DNA of 64,000 nucleotides from Annona cherimola (lineage: Eukaryota > Streptophyta > Magnoliopsida > Magnoliales > Annonaceae): positions 47,416,012 to 47,480,011 of the forward strand of contig CM059971.1 of the NCBI GenBank assembly GCA_030490835.1. The letters run 5' to 3'. A program made the translations under genes and the position numbers. The notes beneath the pieces are model-generated. The model was given only the letters and a program-made list of their open reading frames with translations. It did not search any database and was not told where the DNA came from. Below are positions 38,001 to 51,610 of this stretch, one piece after another (within the stretch, counting starts at the first letter, position 1; each line of letters starts with the position of its first letter).

Positions 38001-40683
38001 CGCCCTTAAAAGCATTGAAATCGAATCAAATGAATTCAGTCGAATAGAACGAACTTTGATTATTTAGAATAGTGTACAACTCAATCTTATTGACTTGATT
38101 TTATAGTAATGAGAACGAGTAAACTTTAACGCATTTTAATAGATTCAAAACAACCAAATCGGATGTAAGGAATTTTCAATAAACAAGAATTAACAACAAT
38201 CCCTTGATTTTATATACATTCGAACGACTACAAACGACCTTAAAAGGATTGAAATCGAATCAAATGAATTAATTCGGATAGAACGAACTTTCATTATTTA
38301 GAATAGTGTACAACTCAATCTAATTGACTTGATTTGACTGTAATGAGAACGAGTAAACTTTAACGCATTCTAATAGATTCAAAACAACCGAATCGGAAGT
38401 AAGGAACTTCAGTAAATAAGAACTAGCAATAATCCCTTTATTTCGTTTGCATTGGAACGACAACAAATGACCTTAAAGGCGTTCGAATCGAATCAACTGA
38501 ATTCAGTCGGATAGAATGAACTTTGATTATTTAGAATAGTGTACAACTCAATCTAATTGACTTAATTTGACTGTAATGTGAACGAATAAACTTTAACGCA
38601 TTCCAATAGATTCAAAACAACCGAATCGGACGTAAGGAACTTCAATAAATAAGAACTAACAGCAATCCCTTGATTTCGTTTGCATACGAACGACAACAGA
38701 TGACGGTAAAGGCATTCAAATCGAATCAAATGAATTGAGTTGGATAGAATGAACTTTGATTATTTAGAATAGTGTACAACTAAATCTAATTGACTTGATT
38801 TTACTGTAATGAGAACGAGTAAACTTTAACGCATTCTAATAGATTGAAAACAACCAAATCGAACGTAAGGAACTTCAATAAACAAGAATTAACAACAATC
38901 CCTTGATTTTATTTACATGCGAAGGACAACGAACGACATTAAAAGCATTGAAATCGAATCAAATGAATTCAGTCGAATAGAACGAACTTTGATTATTTAG
39001 AATAGTGTGCAACTCAATCTAATTGACTTGATTTTACAGTAATGAGAACGAGTAAACTTTAACGGATTCTAATAGATTCAAAACAACCAAATCGGATGTA
39101 AGGAATTTTCAATAAACAAGAATTAACAACAATCCCTTGATTTTATATACATTTGAACGACAACGAACGACCTTAAAAGCATTGAAATTGAATCAAATGA
39201 ATTCAGTTGGATAGAATGAACTTTGATTATTTAGGATAGTGTACAACTCAATCTAATTGACTTAATTTGACTGTAATGTGATCGAATTAACTTTAACGCA
39301 TTCCAATAGATTCAAAACAACTGAATCGGACGTAAGCAACTTCAATAAATAAGAACTAACAACAATCCCTTGATTTCGTTTGCATACGAACGACAACGGA
39401 TGACGGTAAAGGCATTCAAATCGAATCAAATGAATTGAGTTGGATAGAATGAACTTTGATTATTTAGAATAGTGTACAACTCAATCTAATTGACTCAATT
39501 TTACTGTAATGAGAACGAGTAAACTTTAACGCATTCTAATAGATTCAAAACAAACTTCAATAAACAAGAATTAACAACAATCCCTTGATTTTATTTACAT
39601 TAGAATGATAACGAACGACCTTAAAAGGAATGAAATAGAATCAAATGAATTCAGTCGGATAGAATGAACTTTGATTATTTAGAATAGTGTACAACTCAAT
39701 CTAATTGACTTGATTTGACTGTAATGAGAACGAGTAAACTTTAACGCATTCTAATAGATTCAAAACAGCCAAATCGAACGTAAGGAACTTCAATAAACAA
39801 GAATTAACAACAATCCCTTGATTTTATTTACATTCGAATGATAACGAACGACCTTAAAAGCATTGAAATTGAATCAAATGAATTCAGTCGGATAGAATGA
39901 ACTTTGATTATTTAGAATAGTGTACAACTCAATCTAATTGACTTGATTTGACTGTAATGAGAACGAGTAAACTTTAACGGATTCTAATAGATTCAAAACA
40001 ACTGAATCGGAAGTAAGGAACTTCAATAAATAAGAACTAGCAACAATCCCTTTATTTCGTTTGCATTGGAACGATAACAAATGACCTTAAAGGCGTTCGA
40101 ATGGAATCAACTGAATTCAGTCGGATAGAATGAACTTTGATTATTTAGAATAGTGTACAACTCAATCTAATTGACTTAATTTGACTGTAATGTGATCGAA
40201 TAAACTTTAACGCATTCCAATAGATTCAAAACAACGGAATCGAACGTAAGGAACTTCAATAAATAAGAACTAACAACAATCCCTTGATTTCGTTTGCATA
40301 CGAACGACAACGGATGACGGTAAAGGCATTCAAATCGAATCGAATGAATTGAGTTGGATAGAATGAAGTTTGATTATTTAGAATAGTGTACAACTCAATC
40401 TAATTGACTTGATTTTACTGTAATGAGAACGAGTAAACTTTAACGCATTCTAATAGATTCAAAACAACCAAATCGAACGTAAGGAACTTCAATAAACAAG
40501 AATTAACAACAATCTCTTGATTTTATTTACATTCGAACGACAACGAACGACCTTAAAAGCATTGAAATCGAATCAAATGAATTCAGTCGAATAGAACGAA
40601 CTTTGATTATTTAGAATAGTGTACAACTCAATCTAATTTACTTGATTTTATAGGAATGAGAACGAGTAAACTTTAACGCATTC
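35011..40683. repeat. Mixed monomers with only local periodicity
   Basis: There are about 24 monomers and no gene. Relations to other blocks are patchy. GCAATAATC at 36,094 and TTCCATAAAAAAG at 36,309 lie 7 monomers (1632 bp) after their 5-mer counterparts. GCAATAATC at 38,426 lies 10 monomers (2332 bp) later again. GATCGAAT at 39,280 and 40,194 is 914 bp apart, which is four monomers less the 18-bp deletion described at 39,411. A chimeric tail CCCTTTATTTCGTTTGCATA lies at about 37,734-37,753. I see no single dominant period here, unlike the flanks. Confidence 0.85.
39411..39625 (+). repeat. Deleted monomer, 215 bp (18 bp missing)
   Basis: This monomer reads GATTCAAAACAAACTTCAAT at about 39,542-39,561, where other copies have an extra 18 bases (CCAAATCGAACGTAAGGA) between AACAA and ACTTCAAT. 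Its length is 215 against 233, and the next monomer start (39,626, AGGAATGAAATAG) is displaced by exactly 18. It is the only internal deletion of more than 1-2 bp that I found in the window. Short AA/AAC matches at both deletion edges would fit replication slippage. Confidence 0.92.
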
Positions 40684-43485
40684 TAATAGATTCAAAACAA
40701 CCAAATCGGATGTAAGGAATTTTCAATAAACAAGAATTAATAACAATCCCTTGATTTTATATACATTTGAACGACAACGAACGACCTTAAAAGCATTGAA
40801 ATCGAATCAAATGAATTCAGTTGGATAGAAGGAACTTTGATTATTTAGAATAGTGTACACCTCAATCTAATTGACTTAATTTTACTGTAATGAGAACGAG
40901 TAAACTTTAATGCATTCTAATAGATTCAAAACAACCAAATCGAACGTAAGGAATTTTCAATAAACAAGAATTAACAACAATCCCTTGATTTTATATACAT
41001 TCGAACGACTACAAACGACCTTAAAAGCATTGAAATAGAATCAAATGAATTAATTCGGATAGAACGAACTTTGATTATTTAGAATAGTGTACAACTCAAT
41101 CTAATTGACTTGATTTGACTGTAATGAGAACGAATAAACTTTAACGCATTCTAATAGATTCAAAACAACCGAATCGGAAGTAAGGAACTTCAATAAATAA
41201 GAACTAGCAACAATCCCTTTATTTCGTTTGCATTGGAACGACAACAAATGACCTTAAAGGCGTTCGAATCGAATCAACTGAATTCAGTCGGATAGAATGA
41301 ACTTCGATTATTTAGAATAGTGTAGAACTCGATCTAATTGACTTAATTTGACTGTAATGTGAACGAGTAAACTTTAACGCATTCTAATAGATTGAAAACA
41401 ACCAAATCGAACGTAAGAAACTTCAATAAACAAGAATTAACAACAATCCCTTGATTTTATTTACATTCGAATGACAACGAACGACCTTAAAAGCATTGAA
41501 ATCGAATCAAATGAATTCAGTCGAATAGAACGAACTTTGATTATTTAGAATAGTGTGCAACTCAATCTAATTGACTTGATTTTACAGTAATGAGAACGAG
41601 TAAACTTTAACGCATTCTAATAGATTCAAAACAACCAAATCGGATGTAAGGAATTTTCAATAAACAAGAATTAACAACAATCCCTTGATTTTATATACAT
41701 TTGAACGACAACGAACGACCTTAAAAGCATTGAAATCGAATCAAATGAATTCAGTTGCATAGAATGAACTTTGATTATTTAGAATAGTGTACAACTCAAT
41801 CTAATTGACTTAATTTGACTGTAATGTGATCGAATAAACTTTAGCGCATTCCAATAGATTCAAAACAACTGAATCGGACGTAAGCAACTTCAATAAATAA
41901 GAACTAACAGCAATCCCTTGATTTCGTTTGCATACGAACGACAACGGATGACGGTAAAGGCATTCAAATCGAATCAAATGAATTGAGTTAGATAGAATGA
42001 ACTTTGATTATTTAGAATAGTGTACAACTCAATCTAATTGACTTGATTTTACAGTAATGAGAACGAGTAAACTTTAACGCATTCTAATAGATTGAAAACA
42101 ACCAAATCGGATGTAAGGAATTTTCAATAAACAAGAATTAACAACAATCCCTTGATTTTATATACATTTGAACGACAACGAACGACCTTAAAAGCATTGA
42201 AATCGAATCAAATGAATTCAGTTGGATAGAATGAACTTTGATTATTTAGAATAGTGTACACCTCAATCTAATTGACTTAATTTTACTGTAATGAGAACGA
42301 GTAAACTTTAACGCATTCTAATAGATTCAAAACAACCAAATCGAACGTAAGGAATTTTCAATAAACAAGAATTAACAACAATCCCTTGATTTTATATACA
42401 TTCGAACGACTACAAACGACCTTAAAAGCATTGAAATCGAATCAAATGAATTAATTCGGATAGAACGAACTTTGATTATTTAGAATAGTGTACAACTCAA
42501 TCTAATTGACTTGATTTGACTGTAATGAGAACGAGTAAACTTTAACGCATTCTAATAGATTCAAAACAACCGAATCGGAAGTAAGGAACTTCAATAAATA
42601 AGAACTAGCAACAATCCCTTTATTTCGTTTGCATTGGAACGACAACAAATGACCTTAAAGGCGTTCGAATCGAATCAACTGAATTCATTCGGATAGAATG
42701 AACTTCGATTATTTAGAATAGTGTAGAACTCGATCTAATTGACTTAATTTGACTGTAATGTGAACGAGTAAACTTTAACGCATTCTAATAGATTGAAAAC
42801 AACCAAATCGAACGTAAGGAACTTCAATAAACAAGAATTAACAACAATCCCTTGATTTTATTTACATTCGAATGACAACGAACGACCTTAAAAGCATTGA
42901 AATCGAATCAAATGAATTCAGTCGAATAGAACGAACTTTGATTATTTAGAATAGTGTGCAACTCAATCTAATTGACTTGATTTTACAGTAATGAGAACGA
43001 GTAAACTTTAACGCATTCTAATAGATTCAAAACAACCAAATCGGATGTAAGGAATTTTCAATAAACAAGAATTAACAACAATCCCTTGATTTTATATACA
43101 TTTGAACGACAACGAACGACCTTAAAAGCATTGAAATCGAATCAAATGAATTCAGTTGCATAGAATGAACTTTGATTATTTAGAATAGTGTACAACTCAA
43201 TCTAATTGACTTAATTTGACTGTAATGTGTCGAATAAACTTTAACGCATTCCAATAGATTCAAAACAACTGAATCAGACGTAAGCAACTTCAATAAATAA
43301 GAACTAACAGCAATCCCTTGATTTCGTTTGCATACGAACGACAACGGATGACGGTAAAGGCATTCAAATCGAATCAAATGAATTGAGTTGGATAGAATGA
43401 ACTTTGATTATTTAGAATAGTGTACAACTCAATCTAATTGACTTGATTTTACAGTAATGAGAACGAGTAAACTTTAACGCATTCT
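40684..43485. repeat. 6-monomer higher-order repeat, two copies of 1401 bp
   Basis: Markers recur 1401 bp apart: GTGTACACCTC (40,853 and 42,254), TGTAGAACTCGATC (41,321 and 42,722) and the front TCAGTTGCATAG (TTGCAT at 41,755 and 43,156). Three of the six monomers are 234 bp (1398+3). Copies differ at scattered bases such as GTCGGATAG against TTCGGATAG, and GTTAGATAG against GTTGGATAG. No gene is present. Confidence 0.92.
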
Positions 43486-43854
43486 AATAGATTGAAAACA
43501 ACCAAATCGAACGTAAGGAACTTCAATAAACAAGAATTAACAACAATCCCATGATTTTATTTACATTCGAATGACAACGAACGACCTTAAAAGCATTGAA
43601 ATCGAATCAAATGAATTCAGTCGAATAGAACGAACTTTGATTATTTAGAATAGTGTGCAACTCAATCTAATTGACTTGATTTTACAGTAATGAGAACGAG
43701 TAAACTTTAACGCATTCTAATAGATTCAAAACAACCGAATCGGAAGTAAGGAACTTCAATAAATAAGAACTAGCAACAATCCCTTTATTTCGTTTGCATT
43801 GGAACGACAACAAATGACCTTAAAGGCGTTCGAATCGAATCAACTGAATTGAGT
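43486..43854. repeat. Linking monomers with a chimeric front
   Basis: This is about one and a half monomers. At about 43,840-43,855 an A-type front (GGCGTTCG, ATCAACTGAATT) passes into the B-type GAGTTGGATAG. The same chimera occurs at about 45,010-45,024, 1168 bp (5 monomers) later. Confidence 0.86.
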
Positions 43855-44286
43855 TGGATAGAATGAACTTTGATTATTTAGAATAGTGTACAACTCAATC
43901 TAATTGACTTGATTTTACTGTAATGAGAACGAGTAAACTTTAACGCATTCTAATAGATTGAAAACAACCAAATCGAACGTAAGGAACTTCAATAAACAAG
44001 AATTAACAACAATCCCTTGATTTTATTTACATTCGAACGACAACGAACGACCTTAAAAGCATTGAAATCGAATCAAATGAATTCAGTCGAATAGAACGAA
44101 CTTTGATTATTTAGAATAGTGTGCAACTCAATCTAATTGACTTGATTTTACAGTAATGAGAACGAGTAAACTTTAACGCATTCTAATAGATTCAAAACAA
44201 CCAAATCGGATGTAAGGAATTTTCAATAAACAAGAATTAACAACAATCCCTTGATTTTATATACATTTGAACGACAACGAACGACC

Positions 44287-44754
44287 TTAAAAGCATTGAA
44301 ATCGAATCAAATGAATTCAGTTGGATAGAATGAACTTTGATTATTTAGAATAGTGTACACCTCAATCTAATTGACTTAATTTTACTGTAATGAGAACGAG
44401 TAAACTTTAACGCATTCTAATAGATTCAAAACAACCAAATCGAATGTAAGGAATTTTCAATAAACAAGAATTAACAACAATCCCTTGATTTTATATACAT
44501 TTGAACGACAACGAACGACCTTAAAAGCATTGAAATCGAATCAAATGAATTCAGTTGGATAGAAGGAACTTTGATTATTTAGAATAGTGTACACCTCAAT
44601 CTAATTGACTTAATTTTACTGTAATGAGAACGAGTAAACTTTAACGCATTCTAATAGATTCAAAACAACCAAATCGAATGTAAGGAATTTTCAATAAACA
44701 AGAATTAACAACAATCCCTTGATTTTATATACATTCGAACGACTACAAACGACC
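44287..44754. repeat. Single-monomer tandem duplication (234 bp)
   Basis: Two adjacent 234-bp monomers share TCAGTTGGATAGAA, GTGTACACCTCAATC and CAAATCGAATGTAAGG. The second has GAAGGAAC where the first has GAATGAAC. The same pair recurs in the second 11-mer copy (GTGTACACC at about 46,922 and 47,156). Confidence 0.87.
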
Positions 44755-45225
44755 TTAAAAGCATTGAAATCGAATCAAATGAATTAATTCGGATAGAACG
44801 AACTTTGATTATTTAGAATAGTGTACAACTACATCTAATTGACTTGATTTGACTGTAATGAGAACGAGTAAACTTTAACGCATTCTAATAGATTCAAAAC
44901 AACCGAATCGGAAGTAAGGAACTTCAATAAATAAGAACTAGCAACAATCCCTTTATTTCGTTTGCATTGGAACGACAACAAATGACCTTAAAGGCGTTCG
45001 AATCGAATCAACTGAATTGAGTTGGATAGAATGAACTTTGATTATTTAGAATAGTGTACAACTCAATCTAATTGACTTGATTTTACTGTAATGAGAACGA
45101 GTAAACTTTAACGCATTCTAATAGATTGAAAACAACCAAATCGAACGTAAGGAACTTCAATAAACAAGAATTAACAACAATCCCTTGATTTTATTTACAT
45201 TCGAATGACAACGAACGACCTTAAA

Positions 45226-46625
45226 AGTATTGAAATCGAATCAAATGAATTCATTCGAATAGAACGAACTTTGATTATTTAGAATAGTGTGCAACTCAAT
45301 CTAATTGACTTGATTTTACAGTAATGAGAACGAGTAAACTTTAACGCATTCTAATAGATTCAAAACAACCAAATCGGATGTAAGGAATTTTCAATAAACA
45401 AGAATTAACAACAATCCCTTGATTTTATATACATTTGAACGACAACGAACGACCTTAAAAGCATTGAAATCGAATCAAATGAATTCAGTTGCATAGAATG
45501 AACTTTGATTATTTAGAATAGTGTACAACTCAATCTAATTGACTTAATTTGACTGTAATGTGATCGAATAAACTTTAACGCATTCCAATAGATTCAAAAC
45601 AACTGAATCGGACGTAAGCAACTTCAATAAATAAGAACTAACAGCAATCCCTTGATTTCGTTTGCATACGAACGACAACGGATGACGGTAAAGGCATTCA
45701 AATCGAATCAAATGAATTGAGTTGGATAGAATGAACTTTGATTATTTAGAATAGTGTACAACTCAATCTAATTGACTTGATTTTACAGTAATGAGAACGA
45801 GTAAACTTTAACGCATTCTAATAGATTGAAAACAACCAAATCGAACGTAAGGAACTTCAATAAACAAGAATTAACAACAATCCCTTGATTTTATTTACAT
45901 TCGAATGACAACGAACGACCTTAAAAGCATTGAAATCGAATCAAATGAATTCAGTCGAATAGAACGAACTTTGATTATTTAGAATAGTGTGCAACTCAAT
46001 CTAATTGACTTGATTTTACAGTAATGAGAACGAGTAAACTTTAACGCATTCTAATAGATTCAAAACAACCAAATCGGATGTAAGGAATTTTCAATAAACA
46101 AGAATTAACAACAATCCCTTGATTTTATATAGATTTGAACGACAACGAACGACCTTAAAAGCATTGAAATCGAATCAAATGAATTCAGTTGCATAGAATG
46201 AACTTTGATTATTTAGAATAGTGTACAACTCAATCTAATTGACTTAATTTGACTGTAATGTGATCGAATAAACTTTAACGCATTCCAATAGATTCAAAAC
46301 AACTGAATCGGACGTAAGCAACTTCAATAAATAAGAACTAACAGCAATCCCTTGATTTCGTTTGCATACGAACGACAACGGATGACGGTAAAGGCATTCA
46401 AATCGAATCAAATGAATTGAGTTGGATAGAATGAACTTTGATTATTTAGAATAGTGTACAACTCAATCTAATTGACTTGATTTTACAGTAATGAGAACGA
46501 GTAAACTTTAACGCATTCTAATAGATTGAAAACAACCAAATCGAACGTAAGGAACTTCAATAAACAAGAATTAACAACAATCCCTTGATTTTATTTACAT
46601 TCGAATGACAACGAACGACCTTAAA
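45226..46625. repeat. 3-monomer repeat of 700 bp nested in the 11-mer, first pair
   Basis: Two trimers run 45,226-45,925 and 45,926-46,625. Each has the fronts GTCGAATAG or TTCGAATAG, then GTTGCATAG, then GAGTTGGATAG. The middle monomer carries GTAATGTGATCGAATAAAC. Single trimers of the same kind start at 41,492 and 42,893, so the unit existed before the 11-mer was copied. Confidence 0.92.
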
Positions 46626-47793
46626 AGCATTGAAATCGAATCAAATGAATTCAGTCGAATAGAACGAACTTTGATTATTTAGAATAGTGTGCAACTCAAT
46701 CTAATTGACTTGATTTTACAGTAATGAGAACGAGTAAACTTTAACGCATTCTAATAGATTCAAAACAACCAAATCGGATGTAAGGAATTTTCAATAAACA
46801 AGAATTAACAACAATCCCTTGATTTTATATACATTTGAACGACAACGAACGACCTTAAAAGCATTGAAATCGAATCAAATGAATTCAGTTGGATAGAATG
46901 AACTTTGATTATTTAGAATAGTGTACACCTCAATCTAATTGACTTAATTTTACTGTAATGAGAACGAGTAAACTTTAACGCATTCTAATAGATTCAAAAC
47001 AACCAAATCGAATGTAAGGAATTTTCAATAAACAAGAATTAACAACAATCCCTTGATTTTATATACATTTGAACGACAACGAACGACCTTAAAAGCATTG
47101 AAATCGAATCAAATGAATTCAGTTGGATAGAATGAACTTTGATTATTTAGAATAGTGTACACCTCAATCTAATCGACTTAATTTTACTGTAATGAGAACG
47201 AGTAAACTTTAACGCATTCTAATAGATTCAAAACAACCAAATCGAATGTAAGGAATTTTCAATAAACAAGAATTAACAACAATCCCTTGATTTTATATAC
47301 ATTCGAACGACTACAAACGACCTTAAAAGCATTGAAATCGAATCAAATGAATTAATTCGGATAGAACGAACTTTGATTATTTAGAATAGTGTACAACTCA
47401 ATCTAATTGACTTGATTTGACTGTAATGAGAACGAGTAAACTTTAACGCATTCTAATAGATTCAAAACAACCGAATCGGAAGTAAGGAACTTCGATAAAT
47501 AAGAACTAGCAACAATCCCTTTATTTCGTTTGCATTGGAACGACAACAAATGACCTTAAAGGCGTTCGAATCGAATCAACTGAATTCATTCGGATAGAAT
47601 GAACTTCGATTATTTAGAATAGTGTACAACTCGATCTAATTGACTTCATTTGACTGTAATGTGAACGAGTAAACTTTAACGCATTCTAATAGATTGAAAA
47701 CAACCAAATCGAACGTAAGGAACTTCAATAAACAAGAATTAACAACAATCCCTTGATTTTATTTACATTCGAATGACAACGAACGACCTTAAA

Positions 47794-49193
47794 AGTATTG
47801 AAATCGAATCAAATGAATTCATTCGAATAGAACGAACTTTGATTATTTAGAATAGTGTGCAACTCAATCTAATTGACTTGATTTTACAGTAATGAGAACG
47901 AGTAAACTTTAACGCATTCTAATAGATTCAAAACAACCAAATCGGATGTAAGGAATTTTCAATAAACAAGAATTAACAACAATCCCTTGATTTTATATAC
48001 ATTTGAACGACAACGAACGACCTTAAAAGCATTGAAATCGAATCAAATGAATTCAGTTGCATAGAATGAACTTTGATTATTTAGAATAGTGTACAACTCA
48101 ATCTAATTGACTTAATTTGACTGTAATGTGATCGAATAAACTTTAACGCATTCCAATAGATTCAAAACAACTGAATCGGACGTAAGCAACTTCAATAAAT
48201 AAGAACTAACAGCAATCCCTTGATTTCGTTTGCATACGAACGACAACGGATGACGGTAAAGGCATTCAAATCGAATCAAATGAATTGAGTTGGATAGAAT
48301 GAACTTTGATTACTTAGAATAGTGTACAACTCAATCTAATTGACTTGATTTTACAGTAATGAGAACGAGTAAACTTTAACGCATTCTAATAGATTGAAAA
48401 CAACCAAATCGAACGTAAGGAACTTCAATAAACAAGAATTAACAACAATCCCTTGATTTTATTTACATTCGAATGACAACGAACGACCTTAAAAGCGTTG
48501 AAATCGAATCAAATGAATTCAGTCGAATAGAACGAACTTTGATTATTTAGAATAGTGTGCAACTCAATCTAATTGACTTGATTTTACAGTAATGAGAACG
48601 AGTAAACTTTAACGCATTCTAATAGATTCAAAACAACCAAATCGGATGTAAGGAATTTTCAATAAACAAGAATTAACAACAATCCCTTGATTTTATATAG
48701 ATTTGAACGACAACGAACGACCTTAAAAGCATTGAAATCGAATCAAATGAATTCAGTTGCATAGAATGAACTTTGATTATTTAGAATAGTGTACAACTCA
48801 ATCTAATTGACTTAATTTGACTGTAATGTGATCGAATAAACTTTAACGCATTCCAATAGATTCAAAACAACTGAATCGGACGTAAGCAACTTCAATAAAT
48901 AAGAACTAACAGCAATCCCTTGATTTCGTTTGCATACGAACGACAACGGATGACGGTAAAGGCATTCAAATCGAATCAAATGAATTGAGTTGGATAGAAT
49001 GAACTTTGATTATTTAGAATAGTGTACAACTCAATCTAATTGACTTGATTTTACAGTAATGAGAACGAGTAAACTTTAACGCATTCTAATAGATTGAAAA
49101 CAACCAAATCGAACGTAAGGAACTTCAATAAACAAGAATTAACAACAATCCCTTGATTTTATTTACATTCGAATGACAACGAACGACCTTAAA
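47794..49193. repeat. 3-monomer repeat of 700 bp nested in the 11-mer, second pair
   Basis: Trimers run 47,794-48,493 and 48,494-49,193 and match the pair at 45,226-46,625 at an offset of 2568 bp. Differences are slight, for example GATTACTTAGAATAG at about 48,308 and AAAAGCGTTG at 48,491. Confidence 0.92.
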
Positions 49194-49440
49194 AGCATTG
49201 AAATCGAATCAAATGAATTCAGTCGAATAGAACGAACTTTGATTATTTAGAATAGTGTGCAACTCAATCTAATTGACTTGATTTTACAGTAATGAGAACG
49301 AGTAAACTTTAACGCATTCTAATAGATTCAAAACAACCAAATCGGATGTAAGGAATTTTCAATAAACAAGAATTAACAACAATCCCTTGATTTTATATAC
49401 ATTTGAACGACAACGAACGACCTTAAAAGCATTGAAATCG

Positions 49441-50169
49441 AATCAAATGAATTCAGATGGATAGAATGAACTTTGATTATTTAGAATAGTGTACAACTCA
49501 ATCTAATTGACTTGATTTGACTATAATGAGAACAAGTAAACTTTAACGCATTCTAATAGATTCAAAACAACCAAATCGAACGTAAGGAACTTCAATAAAC
49601 AAGAATTAACAACAATCCCTTGATTTTATTTACATTCGAATGATAACGAACGACCTTAAAAGCATTGAAATCTAATCAAATGAATTCAGTCGAATAGAAC
49701 GAACTTTGATTATTTAGAATAGTGTACAACTCAATCTAATTGACTTGATTTTACAGTAATGAGAACGTGTAAACTTTAACGCATTCTAATAGATTCAAAA
49801 CAACCAAATCGGATGTAAGGAATTTTCAATAAACAAGAATTAACAACAATCCCTTGATTTTATATACATTCGAACGACTACAAACGACCTTAAAAGCATT
49901 GAAATCGAATCAAATGAAGTAATTCGGATAGAACGAACTTTGATTATTTAGAATAGTGTACAACTCAATCTAATTGACTTGATTTGACTGTAATTTGAAG
50001 GAGTAAACTTTAACGCATTCTAATAGATTCAAAACAACCGAATCGGAAGTAAGGAACTTCAATAAATAAGAACTAGGAACAATCCCTTTATTTCGTTTGC
50101 ATTGGAACGACAACAAATGACCTTAAAGGCGTTCGAATCGAATCAACTGAATTCAGTCGGATAGAATGA
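49441..50169. repeat. Mixed monomers between the 11-mer and trimer blocks
   Basis: These are about three monomers of C and D type with private variants (ACTATAATGAGAACAAG near 49,520, TGAAGTAATTCGG near 49,916, GTAATTTGAAGGAG near 49,990). No gene is present. Confidence 0.86.
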
Positions 50170-51610
50170 ACTTTGATTATTTAGAATAGTGTACAACTCA
50201 ATCTAATTGACTTAATTTGACTGTAATGTGAACGAATAAACTTTAACGCATTCCAATAGATTCAAAACAACCGAATCGGACGTAAGCAACTTCAATAAAT
50301 AAGAACTAACAACAATCCCTTGATTTCGTTTGCATACGAACGACAACGGATGACGGTAAAGGCATTCAAATCGAATATAATGAATTGAGTTGGATAGAAT
50401 GAACTTTGATTATTTTGAATAGTGTACAACTCAATCTAATTGACTTGATTTTACTGTAATGAGACCGAGTGAACTTTAACGCATTCTAATAGATTGAAAA
50501 CAATCAAATCGAACGTAAGGAACTTCAATAAACAAGAATTAACAACAATCCCTTGATTTTATTTACATTCGAATGACAACTAACGACCTTAAAAGCATTG
50601 AAATCGAATCAAATGAATTCAGTCGAATAGAACGAACTTTGATTATTTAGAATAGTGTGCAACTCAATCTAATTGACTTGATTTTACAGTAATGAGAACG
50701 AGTAAACTTTAACGCATTCTAATAGATTCAAAACAACCAAATCGGATGTAAGAAATTTTCAATAAACAAGAATTAACAACAATCTCTTGATTTTATATAC
50801 ATTTGAACGACAACGAACGACCTTAAAAGCATTGAAATCGAATCAAATGAATTCAGTTGGATAGAATGAACTTTGATTATTTAGAATAGTGTACAACTCA
50901 ATCTAATTGACTTAATTTGACTGTAATGTGATCGAATAAACTTTAACGCGTTCCAATAGATTCAAAACAACCGAATCGGACGTAAGCAACTTCAATAAAT
51001 AAGAACTAACAACAATCCCTTGATTTCGTTTGCATACGAACGACAACGGATGACGGTAAAGGCATTCAAATCGAATATAATGAATTGAGTTGGATAGAAT
51101 GAACTTTGATTATTTTGAATAGTGTACAACTCAATCTAATTGACTTGATTTTACTATAATGAGAACGAGTAAACTTTAACGCATTCTAATAGATTGAAAA
51201 CAACCAAATCGAACGTAAGGAACTTCAATAAAATAGAATTAACAACAATCCCTTGATTTTATTTATATTCGAATGACAACGAACGAACTTAAAAGCATTG
51301 AAATCGAATAAAATGAATTCAGTCGAATAGAACGAACTTTGATTATTTAGAATAGTGTGCAACTCAATCTAATTGACCTGATTTTACAGTAATGAGAACG
51401 AGTAAACTTTAACGCATTCTAATAGATTCAAAACAACCAAATCGGATGTAAGGAATTTTCAATAAACAAGAATTAACAACAATCCCTTGATTTTATATAA
51501 ATTTGAACGACAACGAACGACCTTAAAAGCATTGAAATCGAATCAAATGAATTCAGTTGGATAGAATGAACTTTGATTATTTAGAATAGTGTACAACTCA
51601 ATCTAATTGA
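50170..51610. repeat. 3-monomer repeat, two copies of 700 bp
   Basis: TCGAATATAATGAATTGAG is at 50,371 and 51,071, and GATTATTTTGAATAG at about 50,408 and 51,108, 700 bp apart. One of the three monomers is 234 bp. The second copy ends near 51,610, where CTTAATTTTACTGTAATAAG begins. A related trimer appears at about 61.9-62.8 kb, 50 monomers further on. Confidence 0.89.

Larger units (their letters stand above)
43855..49440. repeat. 11-monomer higher-order repeat, about 2.2 copies of 2568 bp
   Basis: Markers recur exactly 2568 bp apart: AAAAGTATTGAAATCG (AGT at 45,226 and 47,794), TATATAGATTTGAACG (AGATTTG at 46,131 and 48,699), CGACTACAAACG (GACTAC at 44,741 and 47,309) and the TTGCATAG fronts (45,489/48,057 and 46,189/48,757). 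Copies are about 43,855-46,422 and 46,423-48,990, with a partial third to about 49,440, after which CTTGATTTGACTATAATG breaks the pattern. Five 234-bp members give 2563+5. Copies differ in one monomer (about 45,010-45,110 against 47,580-47,680), where an exchange or conversion has replaced the front. No gene is present. Confidence 0.93.

Noticed and set aside
39541..39575. Unique sequence or array break
   Set aside because: It is explained fully by an 18-bp deletion inside one monomer, with normal monomers on both sides.
43180..43377. Minus-strand open reading frame of 65 codons
   Set aside because: It is the same monomer region opened by a 1-bp loss (GTAATGTGTCGAAT against GTAATGTGATCGAAT). 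It is a satellite by-product with no sign of coding constraint.
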